Assembly: GCA_013407085.1 (NCBI GenBank)
Contig: JACCGJ010003097.1
Location: 36,058-100,057 of the forward strand
Source of the DNA: Atriophallophorus winterbourni
Taxonomy: Eukaryota > Platyhelminthes > Trematoda > Plagiorchiida > Microphallidae
Direction: 5' to 3'
Length of the DNA stretch: 64,000 bases
Shown: in pieces, positions 23,501 through 33,959 of the stretch
How positions within the stretch are numbered: the stretch's first letter is position 1
Layout of the letters: every line of letters starts with the position of its first letter
Made by a program: the position numbers and the translations under genes
The notes under the pieces: model-generated
The model's input: the letters and a program-made list of their open reading frames with translations, nothing else
What the model was told of the DNA's origin: nothing
Database searches by the model: none

Positions 23501-25806
23501 ACCAACTGCATACCAATCTCTTTCCAGTTTTATGACTAATATTATTTTTTGACTAATCTTTTTTTGTTTAAAATGAATTTATTTATTCAGAATACTTTGA
23601 ATAAGTTTTAGCTGGTAAAAGTTTTGGAAATAAGTATTTGTGTTTCAAATACTTTCATCATTACCGATAAAAATACCATGAAAGCATGCACATTTTCCAG
23701 TAGTGAAGTCATTTAGTTAATGATGAATTAAGCTTTTCTTTTGTTCCGCGCACGCTTCAAATTGTTATTTGGAACGAGAGAAGCATACCGAATTTCGATA
23801 TGGATTTTTTCGACTGTGGTCTGAGAAATCCCGATTTTTGTGAGAGATTTCGACGTGAAATTGCAAGCAGGACTGAGAAAGTTATGTAATATTAATTAAT
23901 AACAATTTTAAAAAATCCTATTCAAAAGCAAGTGATGGGCATATTCGTGCAAATCGAATTAAATTTGACTACAATTTAACTACCGATCAACATATTCAAA
24001 TTCCTCGATTTCTCGAATAAATTAATTCAAGTTTATTTAATGATCCAATCCCATAATGTAAAATATAAAATTGGATTTAATAATGTGCGTGTAAGTAAAA
24101 TCAATAAAAACTTTAAAGAAGTAGTTGAAATGAGTAATCACGTCAGCATCACATCAAATTGGTTATCTTATACTCGTTTTGTGTTTCCGCGTTTTTGCTT
24201 ATCAAATCCGAGGTTTTTTTACGAAATCCATTCAACAGTGATCAACATGTGTAACTTATTTTGATAATGTCAGGTACATAAATTTGATAGATTCCTCAAA
24301 TAGTTACTTGTTATGAAATGTACGAAGGTTAAATGTATCATCATTCGGAACATTCCAGCCTAGATACAGTTTTATAATTGAGGTTCCGTAACGTCAAAAT
24401 TTAACTCAACTCTTCAACAAGTTTTGCATGATACTGACGTACAAAATTATAGTGTTTTTAGGCCAACCATTGAAGCGCCTTTCAATAATCACTGCATTCT
24501 CGATGCTATTAGGCAATTTGTCGAAACTCAGCAACATGGACGTTTGAATTACGTCATGAATATAAAATTGAGAGTAATAGTTTTTAGTGCTGTTTTGATA
24601 AACGTTTTGCTCCTTGTACATAGGTACCGCCAGGATAAGTGTGCTAGTCCGAAACAATTGAACTCATGCTGCGCTTCCCGATGACGTCATTAAAATAAGA
24701 AGGGTATTGATCGGTTAGTGCCAACAACTTGCAACATTTTGTTATTAAAATTAAACACATTATCATTCCCAATGTTTGATCGTCAGAATTTGGTACACCC
24801 AGGTGGGGCAGCTTTAAAAATCTTTTATAATATATAGCTTGTGCTGGTTATTAATTTTTTGTAACCAATGGTGTTTTACTTATAATGTGCATGGAGCTAT
24901 CACGTGTATGCCCTTGAGAAAACTAAACTTGCCCCAATTGATTAGACTGAACTTTTCTAATGCTCACAAATAACTGGCAATCGCTCCCGTTTATTGTAAC
25001 ATGCTTAGTGTTCCTATAGTCCTTGCATTTGTTTGGCCACATTCCATTAGTACTTAAATTGTCATTTAGGTCTGAATTCTTTTGGTACTAATGAAGCATC
25101 CGCATCTACAAATATAATTCGTTATTTTGCTTTTCTTATTTTTTATTTCGTGTTCAGTTAAACTATTGTTTACTGTGTTTGCGCCCATAGTGTTCTACAT
25201 TAATTGAGATGCGGACATTATGCCAATTACCAAATGGATCACGTGAGATCGCATTTAGTTTAGATTGATGTTCATTGAGCATACTTCAGAGGCTATGTCG
25301 CGCTTGCTTCAAAATAATACACCATGTTGATAATCTAAAAACCAACCGAAAAAATTTCTGGTATATTTACCATCTAAACTCACCCTTCTATTCCTACCAA
25401 ACGTTCTCCTAATTAAAGTTTTCAATGTGTTAGACCAAGGTCCAGAATTGTTTGGGGGCAGTGCGAAATATTTGCGAGTACGACATCTGAGTTCCAGCAT
25501 CGGGGAACAGTCAATTCGTTCTGTTGTTGGTTGCTTTATCTCTGATGTGGTCGATGAGTTAAAATTCATTGAATCGATACTAGTGTGAACTTTTGAGGAA
25601 ATTATTGATTTTTTGGAGTCAAAGTAATAGTCCAAAAGTTTAAATGATTTGGATTTATTTATTTCCACTGTCTGGCAATTAGAGCAATATTCGCCTGAGT
25701 TTGGCTGGTTATCAGAATGTTCGCATGAGCAGTTGGTCAAATATTGATAACCACGATTTTGAGGACGAGGAAGAAGAGTTCTCGGAGATGATAAGTTAGA
25801 GCTCAT
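8312..25806 (-). CDS. Tandem-PDZ scaffold protein gene, seven-exon model
   Basis: Exons in transcript order are 25806-25384, 17627-17310, 15923-15639, 13388-13216, 10721-10637, 10133-9817 and 8594-8312. Phases agree at every junction and the sum is 1884 nt, or 627 aa plus stop. PDZ1 covers about residues 317-400, with binding loop KFGM and the SPAERAGLHVGDRILFVN core. PDZ2 covers about 407-490, with loop KLGL and the SAAEQSGLRQGQIILALNG core. Only a few residues separate the domains, as in syntenin and X11/Mint, which bind C-terminal peptides of membrane proteins at the cell cortex. No transmembrane segment or catalytic domain is seen. The N-terminal 316 residues look disordered and match no family I know. 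The last ~130 residues are rich in Cys and His. If the GC donor at 9816 is not used, the protein ends at 9762 (551 aa). Orthology to syntenin is inferred from layout only. Further 5' exons cannot be excluded. Confidence 0.8.
9071..9183. repeat. Foldback (inverted repeat) element, ~46-bp arms
   Basis: The left arm at about 9071-9116 and the right arm at about 9136-9183 are imperfect reverse complements (GAAAGTTTGTAATGATT against AATTCATTACAAACTTT). A 20-bp loop separates them. The right arm and loop resemble a stretch at about 51602-51660, so it is a repeat family. It lies in the last intron of the PDZ gene. Confidence 0.65.
9479..9545 (-). repeat. tRNA-derived SINE head or tRNA pseudogene
   Basis: Read on the minus strand it begins GGTAGCTCAAATCGAAGGCG (A-box-like), continues GTTGGACTACAATTTTGA (anticodon-arm-like) and has GGTTCGAGTCGC, close to the B-box consensus. 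The acceptor ends do not pair, so it is not a functional tRNA. The following ~250 nt (9478-9220) may be the SINE body. It lies in an intron of the PDZ gene, in the same orientation. Confidence 0.5.
9645..9650 (-). terminator. Candidate poly(A) signal ATTAAA for the short isoform
   Basis: ATTAAA on the minus strand lies about 110 nt past the alternative stop at 9762. It would serve a transcript that retains the exon 6 read-through. This is a weak inference in AT-rich DNA. Confidence 0.25.
9817..10133 (-). CDS. PDZ gene exon 6 (PDZ2 and tail), two possible 3' ends
   Basis: The exon begins after acceptor AACTTCAAAG in phase 0 with DLMIDVVLSDSAAEQSGL and carries the PDZ2 core through PLVITVFDK. 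The segment after it is polar and then Cys-rich (FCEQSFVENCAKCAKLIH). A GC-type donor, AG then GCAAGT (9816-9811), ends the exon in phase 2, exactly the phase needed by the Cys-rich exon at 8594. If it is not used, the frame continues to a TAA at 9762-9764, giving a shorter C-terminus with a possible ATTAAA signal at 9650-9645. Both ends may be used. Confidence 0.88.
10637..10721 (-). CDS. PDZ gene exon 5 (start of PDZ2)
   Basis: An 85-bp exon lies between acceptor TTTATTTCAG and donor GTAAAA (10636-10631). It completes the split codon from exon 4 and leaves in phase 0. It encodes the short inter-domain link and the first strands of PDZ2, LTVTVRKKNG followed by the binding loop KLGLRF. Confidence 0.88.
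10722..12599. other. PDZ gene intron 4, part
   Basis: Intronic sequence between exons 5 and 4 of the PDZ gene. A plus-strand frame of 79 codons (10985-11224) lacks any recognised domain or good splice sites. The only mobile DNA seen in this intron is the hammerhead element at 12600-12915. Confidence 0.5.
12600..12915 (+). mobile_element. Hammerhead-ribozyme foldback element, copy 2
   Basis: The left part (12605-12735) is a minus-oriented partial unit (GCCACAGTTGGG to GCATGCATTTGTGTCACACACA). It is followed by a plus-oriented unit with part of its 5' end deleted, ending in a hammerhead: CCCTAC 12826-12831, CTGATGA 12832-12838, GTGGGG 12862-12867. Stem I pairs over six bases. The core has decayed (GAAA to AAAA, stem II mismatched). 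After the cleavage position the next unit starts (ATGGAAATGCATGCAAATG). It lies in intron 4 of the PDZ gene, on the opposite strand. Confidence 0.68.
13216..13388 (-). CDS. PDZ gene exon 4 (core of PDZ1)
   Basis: A 173-bp exon starts after acceptor TTGCAATTCAG and ends at donor GTAAGC (13215-13210), entering in phase 0 and leaving in phase 2. It encodes the rest of PDZ1: ITYLAKILPNSPAERAGL, then HVGDRILFVNN, then a helix and the last strand KLEVTFQSR. The SPAERAGL-x-VGDRI pattern is diagnostic of PDZ domains. The first three residues complete the beta strand opened in exon 3, which confirms the junction. Confidence 0.92.
13389..15638. other. PDZ gene intron 3
   Basis: Intron inside PDZ1 (phase 0). 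No repeat family or nested gene was recognised. Confidence 0.55.
15639..15923 (-). CDS. PDZ gene exon 3 (start of PDZ1)
   Basis: This 95-codon exon runs from acceptor CAATTTTAG to donor GTGAGC (15638-15633), phase 0 at both ends. Its last 26 residues are the first two beta strands of PDZ1, from RNVTITRKNGEQ through the carboxylate-binding loop KFGM to NGQHQ. The upstream part has a short Cys-rich hydrophobic stretch (DYCCLYNCLCPLIAL). An alternative in-frame acceptor (GAGCAACAG) would shorten the 5' end by 15 codons. The 3' end is firm. Confidence 0.78.
16160..17070 (+). mobile_element. LINE endonuclease fragment (degenerate)
   Basis: The frame from about 16716 reads VVVFGAFNARIGAVHESW, then KNENGQHCLELFTQFN, then FFQTKPHLKVSWKHPRS and HWHQLD. 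This is the apurinic-type endonuclease domain of a widespread non-LTR retrotransposon family. The catalytic Asp of the GDFN motif is replaced (GAFN), and stops and frame changes occur. The 5' limit is uncertain. It probably belongs to the same family as the RT remnant at 26.3-28.4 kb. It sits in intron 2 of the PDZ gene, antisense to it. Confidence 0.72.
17310..17627 (-). CDS. PDZ gene exon 2 (low-complexity linker)
   Basis: A 106-codon exon lies between acceptor TTAATTTTCAG and a consensus donor (AAT then GTGAGT), phase 0 at both ends. It encodes a polar linker rich in Asn, Ser, Asp and Arg, starting TDYAPRYNRN and ending GLLALGN. No domain is recognised. The good signals on both sides and the long open frame in AT-rich DNA support a real exon. 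Membership in this gene rests on strand, phase and order between exons 1 and 3. Confidence 0.68.
17850..17935 (+). mobile_element. Hammerhead element fragment, degenerate
   Basis: TGATCCTGATCCTAATG, CCCTAC (17879-17884), CTGATGC (17885-17891), GTGC-AAACA-GCAT, AAAACCGGTG and GTGGTG, followed by GTGTGTGATGG. Two core changes (final A of CUGAUGA, and GAAA) should abolish cleavage. It lies in intron 1 of the PDZ gene. Confidence 0.5.
18040..18160 (+). mobile_element. Hammerhead element fragment, strongly decayed
   Basis: The pre-ribozyme part of the unit is recognisable (CACTTTTTCAAAG, then GCGGATCCTGATCTTGAT), followed by a TGTGATATG tail. The ribozyme core itself is no longer legible. It lies about 100 bp from the previous fragment, in the same orientation. 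Confidence 0.35.
19800..20110 (-). mobile_element. CR1-like LINE 3' end
   Basis: The minus strand from about 20105 reads CRRFFSAVRVCFILNSLPPH, then CTTSLNLFKYELDKYM. This is the typical CR1 ORF2 C-terminus. The conserved 3' UTR motif (AAAGTATTTGCTTTTTGGAC) and an ATTCAAAGTAATTCGAAGTA tail follow at 19855-19808. It is a 5'-truncated copy in intron 1 of the PDZ gene. Confidence 0.7.
21672..21775 (+). mobile_element. Hammerhead element fragment, strongly decayed
   Basis: TGGCATGCAAGTATAACTG, CACTGTTTCAAG and ACTGTATCTACCTG match the pre-ribozyme segment of the 40.5 kb copy in order, then similarity fades after ACCTG. No functional core remains. Confidence 0.4.
25384..25806 (-). CDS. PDZ gene exon 1 (N-terminal, disordered)
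   Basis: This exon gives 141 codons from an ATG at 25806 to a strong GTGAGT donor (25383-25378), ending in phase 0 after FGRNRR. The sequence is rich in Ser, Asn and Thr with a basic end. It has a Cys cluster (CSC, then CSNC about 13 residues later) near residues 26-44. No domain is recognised. The frame stays open upstream of the ATG to a possible acceptor (TTTCAG, ending near 25855), so this may be an internal exon rather than the first coding one. The open frame continues 24 codons past the donor, so the end rests on the splice signal and the phase match with exon 2. Confidence 0.6.
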
Positions 25807-26309
25807 ACAAAGTTGTTCACGGCAATCGAAAACAAAACCAAGTCTTGTCTACCAACTCTGAAACATTTATATTATTGAAATCTCTCGAAGCGATCGGCGA
25901 TTGGCCTGTGCTGCTTTGGGTTGATTGGTTGATTCTAGAAATCTTGATTGTCCCATTGAAACGAACGTTTTGGGCATTTTCGAAAAAAATAGAGCGCGTC
26001 GTTTGCTTGAATCATAACAAGATAACAATATTCGTATTGCTTAAATGTTTGCTCGAATTTTTATTTGACTGCAATTAATATCGATCTAATTGCACAAGAT
26101 GAACATGATTTCTGTGCTGTGAAAACATTGGCGCTTTATTTCGATTTTAAAGTATACATGATATAGAATCATATTAAGAATGAGCTTTTTTCGCTACGAT
26201 TTATGAGCCAATATGTAACAGTTTCCGAAAAAACAAATATCATAATATAGATTTTCTTGATTATGCAATAAGCATGATCACTACGTATACTGGATCCCCG
26301 TCAAATACA

Positions 26310-28430
26310 TATTGAGTATTAACTTGTTGTTGGCGTCCTTTGATCGATATCGACCATGTATTTATATTACAATGGTTTCATGCTCCGCCGCTTTTAGATT
26401 ACTAAACTCTCGGATTCGGTATTGACAATCATTCCCGCATTTCTTAAGGCATTACTCGGTCAATCGGCTTTAGTTGCACGCCAGCGCGTGATCTGCGTTC
26501 AGCAGCCAAAAGCTGTATCTACTATTCACTAGAATGAACATGACGCTTTGCATAGTGCCACCAACGTGACCGGTCAAGAGCAAGTTTCTCCCAACTCGTG
26601 GGTTCAAAGTCGAGGGATTTCATATATCTTTTGCTAATGACTGACCAATGGTAGACTTCCTTTTTCAAAACACCATAGAGTAGATCTTTGGCATTATGAC
26701 CATTTTCCTTTCCGTAAGCGTGACTAAGCCACCGCAGGCGGCGCTGTCGTAGTAGGGTGAACATGCTCTGTAGACCAACTTTTTAATACACTTCTGCATT
26801 AGTCACTTATTCCATCCACGATATGTTCATGATAAGACGGATGCTTAGTAGGTGGGGAGCATTAAGCTTCCTTTCGTGTTTGCGCATGGTTCAGTTCCCA
26901 ATTCTATAAAGTAAAGCAATTATTACGCACAAGATTTATTCTATCATATTGGTAATCTAGAAACAAGACTTCTAACCGGATAGGAAGGCAGCAGCTCTGC
27001 CAATCCGCTTATCAATCTCCGTGTCTAGTTAGGTGGCTGAACAAAGATATGTGAAATGTTGTACTGGTTCAATCTGAACGTTTTCAACAGTGATGATTGG
27101 AGGCGTGAAAATCCCTCTTCCAAAGGCTCTAGTGTTGTATTTCAGCCTGAAGTCAATACATGCCGACGAAAAACAGGCTAAAAGCGACTTGAGCTGCTGC
27201 CTGTATCGTCGAAAATAGCATGTCACGGATTAGCACATCCTGTAGATTAGTTTGTGCTTTCAAGCGGGTCAGGTCAAGAAGCTTGCCATCACATTGCGTG
27301 CGTATGTAAATACCTTCTGTTTTTTCTTCCGAAAAGCCTGTTTCAGATGCACAGCGAAGCAAATACCAAAGCTTCTGTTTAGAACCCATTAAAATGGACT
27401 GCGCCATTGAAGACAGAGTGGAATGGCAGAACGAGTTTTAGCAGGCTTGGAGGGTTTATTATGTGATTAAACATTTTTAAAATGCCCTCCCTGTTAACGT
27501 CCTTAAATGCCTTCTCTCGATGCCACATAAAATCGGTGTATAAAGGCATACGCTGTTCCCTGAACCTTTCTTGAAATTTTTCAGGAAGAATATAATGTCA
27601 ACTGGTTGATCTTTTTTTCTGTGAGAAACACACTGAGCTTTGAAGTAAATTCTATCAGCTAACAGATGTATCCAAATCTGTGAAACTTCAACAAACAATT
27701 TGCCCGTAGCACTTAGAAAGGAGATTTTTCTGTAATTGTTGTAGTCACTTCTATCATCATTATTCTTAAATAGCGTGATGATCTTGGTGTCTCGCATCTC
27801 TTGTGGGATACACTCCACCTGCCAGCAGTATAGAAGCCGATGATGAAGAGGCTGTATTAAAGCTGTTCTACAGTATATGTTCACCTTATGTGTAATTCCG
27901 TTGTCACCAGAGGCCTTCCGACTCGCTAAGCGGTCGATTGCTTGGCTGAGCACATCATGAGAAGGGGGAGTATCTAACTATACAGGGGTTGGTAAGCGCC
28001 CATCAATTTTAAGCGCATGCGGTAAAACCATGCTGTACCTAAAAAAAAATAGAAGAGAAGTGCCAGACCCATCTTTCTATCTGCTGATCTTTGTCGACAA
28101 TCTGTTACTAGATACAGACGAAAGATTATCTAGACCAATAGCTCTTTTAATCACACCATACATACCCGAAACATTTCAAGTAACCGCATGTTTTTGAATC
28201 CTGAGGCTAATTCCAGTCCAATAGTCATTTGCACATCGTCTTGCAATCTGTTGGATCTTATCTCTAGCTGATCTGAGAAGTCGTAAGTTTCTATCTACTG
28301 GGATACTTTTGAACTTCAATACCACTGATAATTTCTAGTCTAAAACAGCAGTCATCTCAGGAGATTTTGCTTCAAACCAGTTGACAGTTCAATGTTTCTT
28401 CGGACCATATATGGAAAAGGCGACAAAGCG
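26310..28430 (-). mobile_element. Non-LTR retrotransposon, RT region, degenerate
   Basis: In order on the minus strand: MLSQAIDRLASRKASGDNGI; IPQEMRDTKIITLFKNNDDR; SDYNNYRKISFLSATGKLF (RT fingers, 27953-27477); CDGKLLDLTRLKAQTNLQDV and LIRDMLF (27407-27153); a KFTYLGS-like block as QHFTYLCSAT (near 27040); and RQRRLRWLSHAYG with LDRSRWW (26764-26522). Frame changes separate the blocks. The FADD box is disrupted just after RDMLF. The extent toward 28430 is an estimate. A related 3' end lies at 60260-60420. Confidence 0.82.
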
Positions 28431-28829
28431 TAAGTAGTGTTTTTAAGCGATTCGCAGTTTTCCGAGCCTGAATCTTGTAGAAAGTATTATCTACACATGC
28501 AATATACATAATTCATTTTATCTTTCAGTATATATAGTTATATGCATGATGTAAATGCTCTATTCATCATTCAACATATTTTACAATTTATAAGCGAAAT
28601 GTTGTTTGAAGATTCAAGATTTTTGGTGGAAAAATCAAATAGCTGTATAATATCCTATGATATATGTATGAATGTTTAACAAATCGTTACTTTCGTCTAT
28701 GCGCTTCAAAGGAGGAGCAAAATTAATTCCAATTGTGACATGAAGATAAGAAATTTCTACCGGAAATATATGTTTGGTTAATTTTTCCAAGCTTGTGTGT
28801 AAGAAGGAATCACTGAGGGATTTCGGTAA

Positions 28830-29330
28830 ACTGGGGCCAACACAGTATTATTCTTCATAAAACTTCGTAACAGTTGTTTGAAGTTCATTTTGTTTGATGA
28901 GGAAGCAATTTCTGGCGGTAAGATGTTCCACAAAACGCATACACGACTCATATAAAGTTTCGGCGACAGTTAAACCGTGAATGAGGGATTTGAACAGCCA
29001 GAGTATGACTGCGTGTCGGGAGATTGGAACCAATTTTAAAGAGGTGTCGTAGTGAGTGGATTATTCGGTATGTCAGGAATAGGTCAGCTCGGATGTGTCT
29101 GCGCTCGAGGATGCACAATCCAAATCTAGTCAGTCGCTGCTCAAAGGGTAGATTATGCAATCCAGTAACCATTTTTGTTGCCTTATGCTAAATCCTTTCG
29201 TGTAAACAAATGTCTTTTTTCAAACATATTGACCAAACTTACGCTGTATAGTACACAGTTTCATCTACGTCTGTATTAAGTATTTTTGACAATGAATGCG
29301 GTGAGGAATGTTCGAACATTCACCTGAGTA
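28830..29330 (-). mobile_element. CR1-like LINE 3' end with RT thumb
   Basis: The frame 29172-28948 reads MVTGLHNLPFEQRLTRFGL, then ERRHIRADLFLTYRII and RSHTLAVQIPHSRFNCRRNF. Another frame continues with a WN-LPPE-type motif near 28930. It is a degraded CR1 ORF2 C-terminus; the 5' limit is uncertain. Confidence 0.68.
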
Positions 29331-32300
29331 AGCCGAGTATGTTGAACGTACGCTTATAGAGTGCTTTATACTGGGGCTGTTTTTAAAATCCGATTTTGCA
29401 TTCCTTTTATAATGGATCATGAAGTGTACGTTCAGCATACAAACCCAAACTGAATATTGATATATTTAATTAGGTGATAAATATTTTATCTGCATTTTTA
29501 CTTGCAAACCAGCGATACATTGGTACTTAGTACAATTATGGAACAATTGAAGCAGGTTGCTATATATGAAATTATTTCAGTAAAACCGAACGAAACATTT
29601 TCACTATTTGCCCATCCAATCACAAATCCTGGAAAACTCTTAATTCAATTTTCATTATAACATGTCGCTAATGATCTAGTATATTTTTCTTGTTTTCCTA
29701 ATAGCGACACAGATGTAAATGGTTTGTCTTTAAACATAAGCAAAACGATCAAAATTAAATGTGTTCGGGCTAATTAAATCATCAATACACGCATGGTTAA
29801 GTTGAGGGTTATTGAGCATTCACAAAAAACATATCACGCGGTTTGTTTTTAATAAACCCGTCATTTTGGAGGTCATAGATTATTCATCAAACACGGTTGA
29901 TTTGATCTGAATTGGTGAGGCGTAGTTGATGAAAACCAATCTACAGAGATGCGCGGGGAACATCTTGCGTTTTGCTGCATTTAAATGGGGTTCTACTAAA
30001 ACAGCGATGATATTATTAATCAATTATTATTGCTCGATTCGAATTTCTCAGCAAAATGACTCAGACATTATCTGTTAATTGTTGCACGTGATGCATTCCA
30101 CGACAATAATATTTTATATCCGTATTTATTGGTAGCATGTTGCTAAATTATCAACAAATAATTGCAATTAACTTTCAACAAATATGGTAGTAACGCTCCA
30201 ATTGTTAGCTATATGAATCAAAGAATTTTGTTACAATGGGATGTAAAGTTTAAGCAAAAAACAATAAGATTCGTTGCGTAATACAAAATGCTGTATGTAG
30301 TTTCAAAGCGTGCACACGAATATCAGTATAGTAATATCGTTACATAAAATCTTTTCAGCCCTGAGTACACCAATTACATTAGCTAGAATTTATAAAGTAA
30401 CGACCAAAAATCGTGTTTAAATAGATAACGATAAAATACTATAAAATAAAAAGTCATTTTATTGTATGACACTGATGTGGAATGAAGGTTATTTTGCGTA
30501 CAATTACATAATCTCAAATTTATGTTTAGTGTGCACGTATATCTACGATAATGTGTAGTTGTGTCCAATCACTTTGAAAAACTCATTTCGATTCCTGAGG
30601 TTCTGGGTTGCGGTTTAAGTGCTTCAGAAATCAAAAGAAACATCAAAGTAATGTGTTGCTTATATCCCCCGAACTTACACACCAAAAGAAACATCGTTTT
30701 AATGACAGGAAATTACAAATATAACAGCTGTGCTTATTGATCCAATTATGCTTCGATAGCTGTAGGTCGCGTTCAAATAAAAACGATTCATGTAGGAAAA
30801 TGACGTTTGTGTTGAAACCTCACTTTCTCGGAGTTCTACTTAATACCCAAACGGCGTTTTATAAATCAATCTCAAAAAACATTTGTAGAACCTAATTATA
30901 CGTTCTTAGTTATGCTGAACTGTTTTTTGATAAATGAACATGAATGTTTAAGTGTATGAGTATGACTGTTTCTTTAGAGCGCACATTATATTTGCGGAAG
31001 TAAAACTGATGCATACAGATGACTTATTACACTAGATTGAGCAGGATAGGTGTAAATCGAAACACAGCATTTGTTGTACAACCATCTGCAACCACGGATT
31101 CGCAAACGTTTGCTCAAACTTTATAGGTCATTATATTTTAACTGTGACGAATCAATCAAATTTAATTATTACGCAAAGAAATACATTATATTAAACGAGC
31201 GTCATTGATTTGTATTCTTCGGCTGTATCGAGACTTATCATTTTAAAACTTAATTCAAAATCAGCAAAGTATATGCCTACCTACTAAAACGGTGTGAAGG
31301 ACCGTTTCAAGCCTTATCAAACAAAGGAGGTGCGACAGATGGTTGTTGATTTTTCCAAAATATTCATTTGAGCAAAATTTAAATACTCCTTCTTAGCCCT
31401 TTATGGTAAAAATTTACTTTAATGACATTTAGGGACTGTTATATTGATTTGCTTGAAAGCACAGTTGATCTTAATATTTTTGTTAGGTCAAAAATAGTGT
31501 TTGCTAGCGACACACTTAAAGCTCGTAAGATCCGTCTTGATTGCCAATAAATTGTTCTCTGTTAATACCAGAATATCCAATGTAACAATTAGATTGAGCA
31601 ACAAAATGCGTTTGTTTAATGGACTGAGTTTTGTTCATTATCACTGCTCACAACATTACAATAAGTTCATGCATCACTTCAGTAATATGTGATTATAACT
31701 GGTTATTATCCGATTTCATTGAAGGCTCAATACAAAACCATTTGAAATCCTATTGGGACCATATTTGACATTTCATAAAGATTTTATTCAAGATGGTTGA
31801 TACTGTAAAGGCTTACACAGTCGTTCAAGATGTTATGAACGGTCATTGCGACATACGCATACCAAACAGATTCTCTAAGAAAACTAGTGCAAATCAAAAA
31901 GGCCCATAAACACTATAGCACTCAATGGCCTGTTGAGTACTTTTTACTTCTTATTAAAAAATCCATGTGTGTACAATCTATGCGTTAGCGATCAGATAAA
32001 CGGGTGCAGGAGGTTATTGTTCGACGTCAGTTTATAATCAAGTATCACAAAATCAATGATACTCTACTAGGCTCTTAGGAAACCGTGCATTGTAGACACA
32101 ATTTGTTGGCCATGTTTTATCTGAAATTGCAAGCAGTTAAATCGGACCTAATGTATTCTCAAAAGAAATGCGAGTGCATAACCACCATGTTAACGCAACC
32201 CACATAAATTTGCAGCGTTCATTATTATATAGACATGATATAATTTTAAAGTATATTAATAGGGGAAATACACTGAGCAAATCGGATTTCGGTGTATAGG

Positions 32301-32574
32301 TTAATACCGTCCCAGGCAACCTTGGTAAATGCACAACCAACTTGCATGAATTGACATAGAATTTATTTTTTCACTGAATGTATGTTCAACTCGTCATCAG
32401 CAATTCGCCAGTAATTAATTGCCCAGGGAAGTCAGCATACAAAACTCTGTATACCGTATGATTAATAACTGGGCAAAATATTAATATAGTAAGTTTCCCT
32501 CGGCATAGTGAAAGGCTTAATTCCAAGATGCTGTTTTAATCTGTGAGACGAGGAATTATCTCTGGCAGGTTCAA
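29331..32574. other. Intergenic, nothing recognised
   Basis: AT-rich DNA with only short chance frames. No LINE motifs or splice-flanked frames were recognised. Confidence 0.45.
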
Positions 32575-32930
32575 GGTTTCAAGAATTCTAGGATTGGAGG
32601 ATTTATAATTCCAAAGGCTAACACATTACAACACTACAGGGAAATGGTATGATTGAAAGTGCGGGAAATAACGGTAAATAACGAGTAATGTATATCAAAA
32701 GTACGGCTCACGAATTATGTTGTTTGCATATATAAGTTTAATGTCTCTCCAAATAACGCCAGGTACGGAGAGTCGACCATGTGCTAAGGTAGGGAATTTC
32801 AGAAAAATATGACATACAGGCAAAAAATGGTGCTGACAATCAATACATGAACATCGGATTTAGATGGATAGGTTATGTTTGTTTGTCAATTTCTCAACAC
32901 GCTCTTGAAACAGATGTCGTAGAAGAATAC
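32575..32930 (-). mobile_element. CR1-like LINE 3' UTR fragment
   Basis: The segment shares AACACATTACAACAC, ACGGCTCACGAATTATG, TAACGCCAGGTACGGAGAGT and GCTGACAATCAATAC blocks with 42800-43080 and 57640-57900. It contains no legible coding part. Confidence 0.55.
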
Positions 32931-33059
32931 GGAAGAGGAAAAAGCTTTATTTAAAAATTTAAAATTTCAGCTTCAGACCAATGTTAAAAAAACGACGAAC
33001 AACTGCAAGTAACACATGAAAGCAAAATATTCGCAGAAAATATAAACATGTTATCAACG

Positions 33060-33655
33060 CGATAAATTGGACCGTAATTGTTTAAAAAGCACTTCCTTTC
33101 GGCGTGTGGAAATCATCATTGAGAATGGTATTTATGAGCCGATCGCGGGAAGAAAAATGTTGTTTCAAGAAATTTTCAATAATATCTTCATTAGGAATAA
33201 AGCTTGCGTTTGAAATGATCTTGAAGTTTTTTGGAAAAAGTGCAGGGAAAATAGCAGCTGAGCAGCAAAGAATATGAGGTAATAGACAATAAAATATGAA
33301 GTGAGAAATTAGCTTCAACTTAACGAAGAGAAAAGGAGAGTAAAAGGGCAAAAGAAAGCCTACGAAATTTAGTAAGTGGAGAATTTAGATGATCGGTCTG
33401 TGGACCCAATTCTCGATATAATAAGATTACTGAAAATTACTTCAGGAGTTTCACCACGCAGATTAGTGAACACATGTTCAGTACATTTTTCAGCATTTAA
33501 AGATAGACCGCTCTCTTCTGACGAGATAGTAATTTCATCTAAAGCGGCAGCGAGCGGATTTGAAGAGTCGTTTCTGGGTATTACGCATCCAATGACTACG
33601 TCATTTGTATATTTCAAATTGAAAGATAATGGCTGCTGTGGAAGCGTAGGTGGTA
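33060..33655 (-). mobile_element. LINE RT palm and thumb fragment (second family)
   Basis: The minus strand reads LPQQPLSFNLKYTNDVVIGC, then NPLAAALDEITI, SEESGLSLNAEKC and HVFTNLRGETPEVIF; later HFSSRDRLINTILNDD (33351-33082). The YADD catalytic box is degenerate (YTND). The upstream half lies across an insertion at 33660-33850, at 33960-34335. Confidence 0.75.
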
Positions 33656-33659
33656 TGCT

Positions 33660-33850
33660 GAAAAGAAGAAGAGATTCAAATTCAATTTCAATTTCAAATT
33701 CAAAGATTTATGGTTAAAAAGGTTAATACTTTACAACACCACAGGATTACGGTATTAATAAAACATGAAAAATACAATAGTATAAAAGCAGTAGAAAATA
33801 TCAAATGTAAGGCTCACGAATGTTATTCTTTTGAGATCGAGTCGCTCCTT
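33660..33850 (-). mobile_element. CR1-like 3' end inserted in another LINE
   Basis: This has the family 3' UTR (ACCTTTTTAACCATAAATC motif, GTGGTGTTGTAAAGTATTAA) and ends in a TTGAAATTGAATTTGAATC-type tail at 33674-33704. The same 3' UTR occurs at 42790-42920. It separates two parts of one RT coding sequence. Confidence 0.62.
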
Positions 33851-33959
33851 GAATAACCCTTTTCTCGCCGAGAGCCAAGCAGAACGTAGCCTGCTGATTT
33901 CATCGTATTAAGATCTATTGGAAAAGTAACCACATATCCCTATTTTTTAGGTACGGCTT

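Larger units (their letters stand above)
17628..25383. other. PDZ gene intron 1, 7.8 kb
   Basis: It contains hammerhead-element fragments (17.85, 18.05 and 21.7 kb), a CR1 3' end (19.8-20.1 kb) and a minus-strand frame at 22855-23108 that begins at a good acceptor. The rest shows nothing recognisable. Confidence 0.5.
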
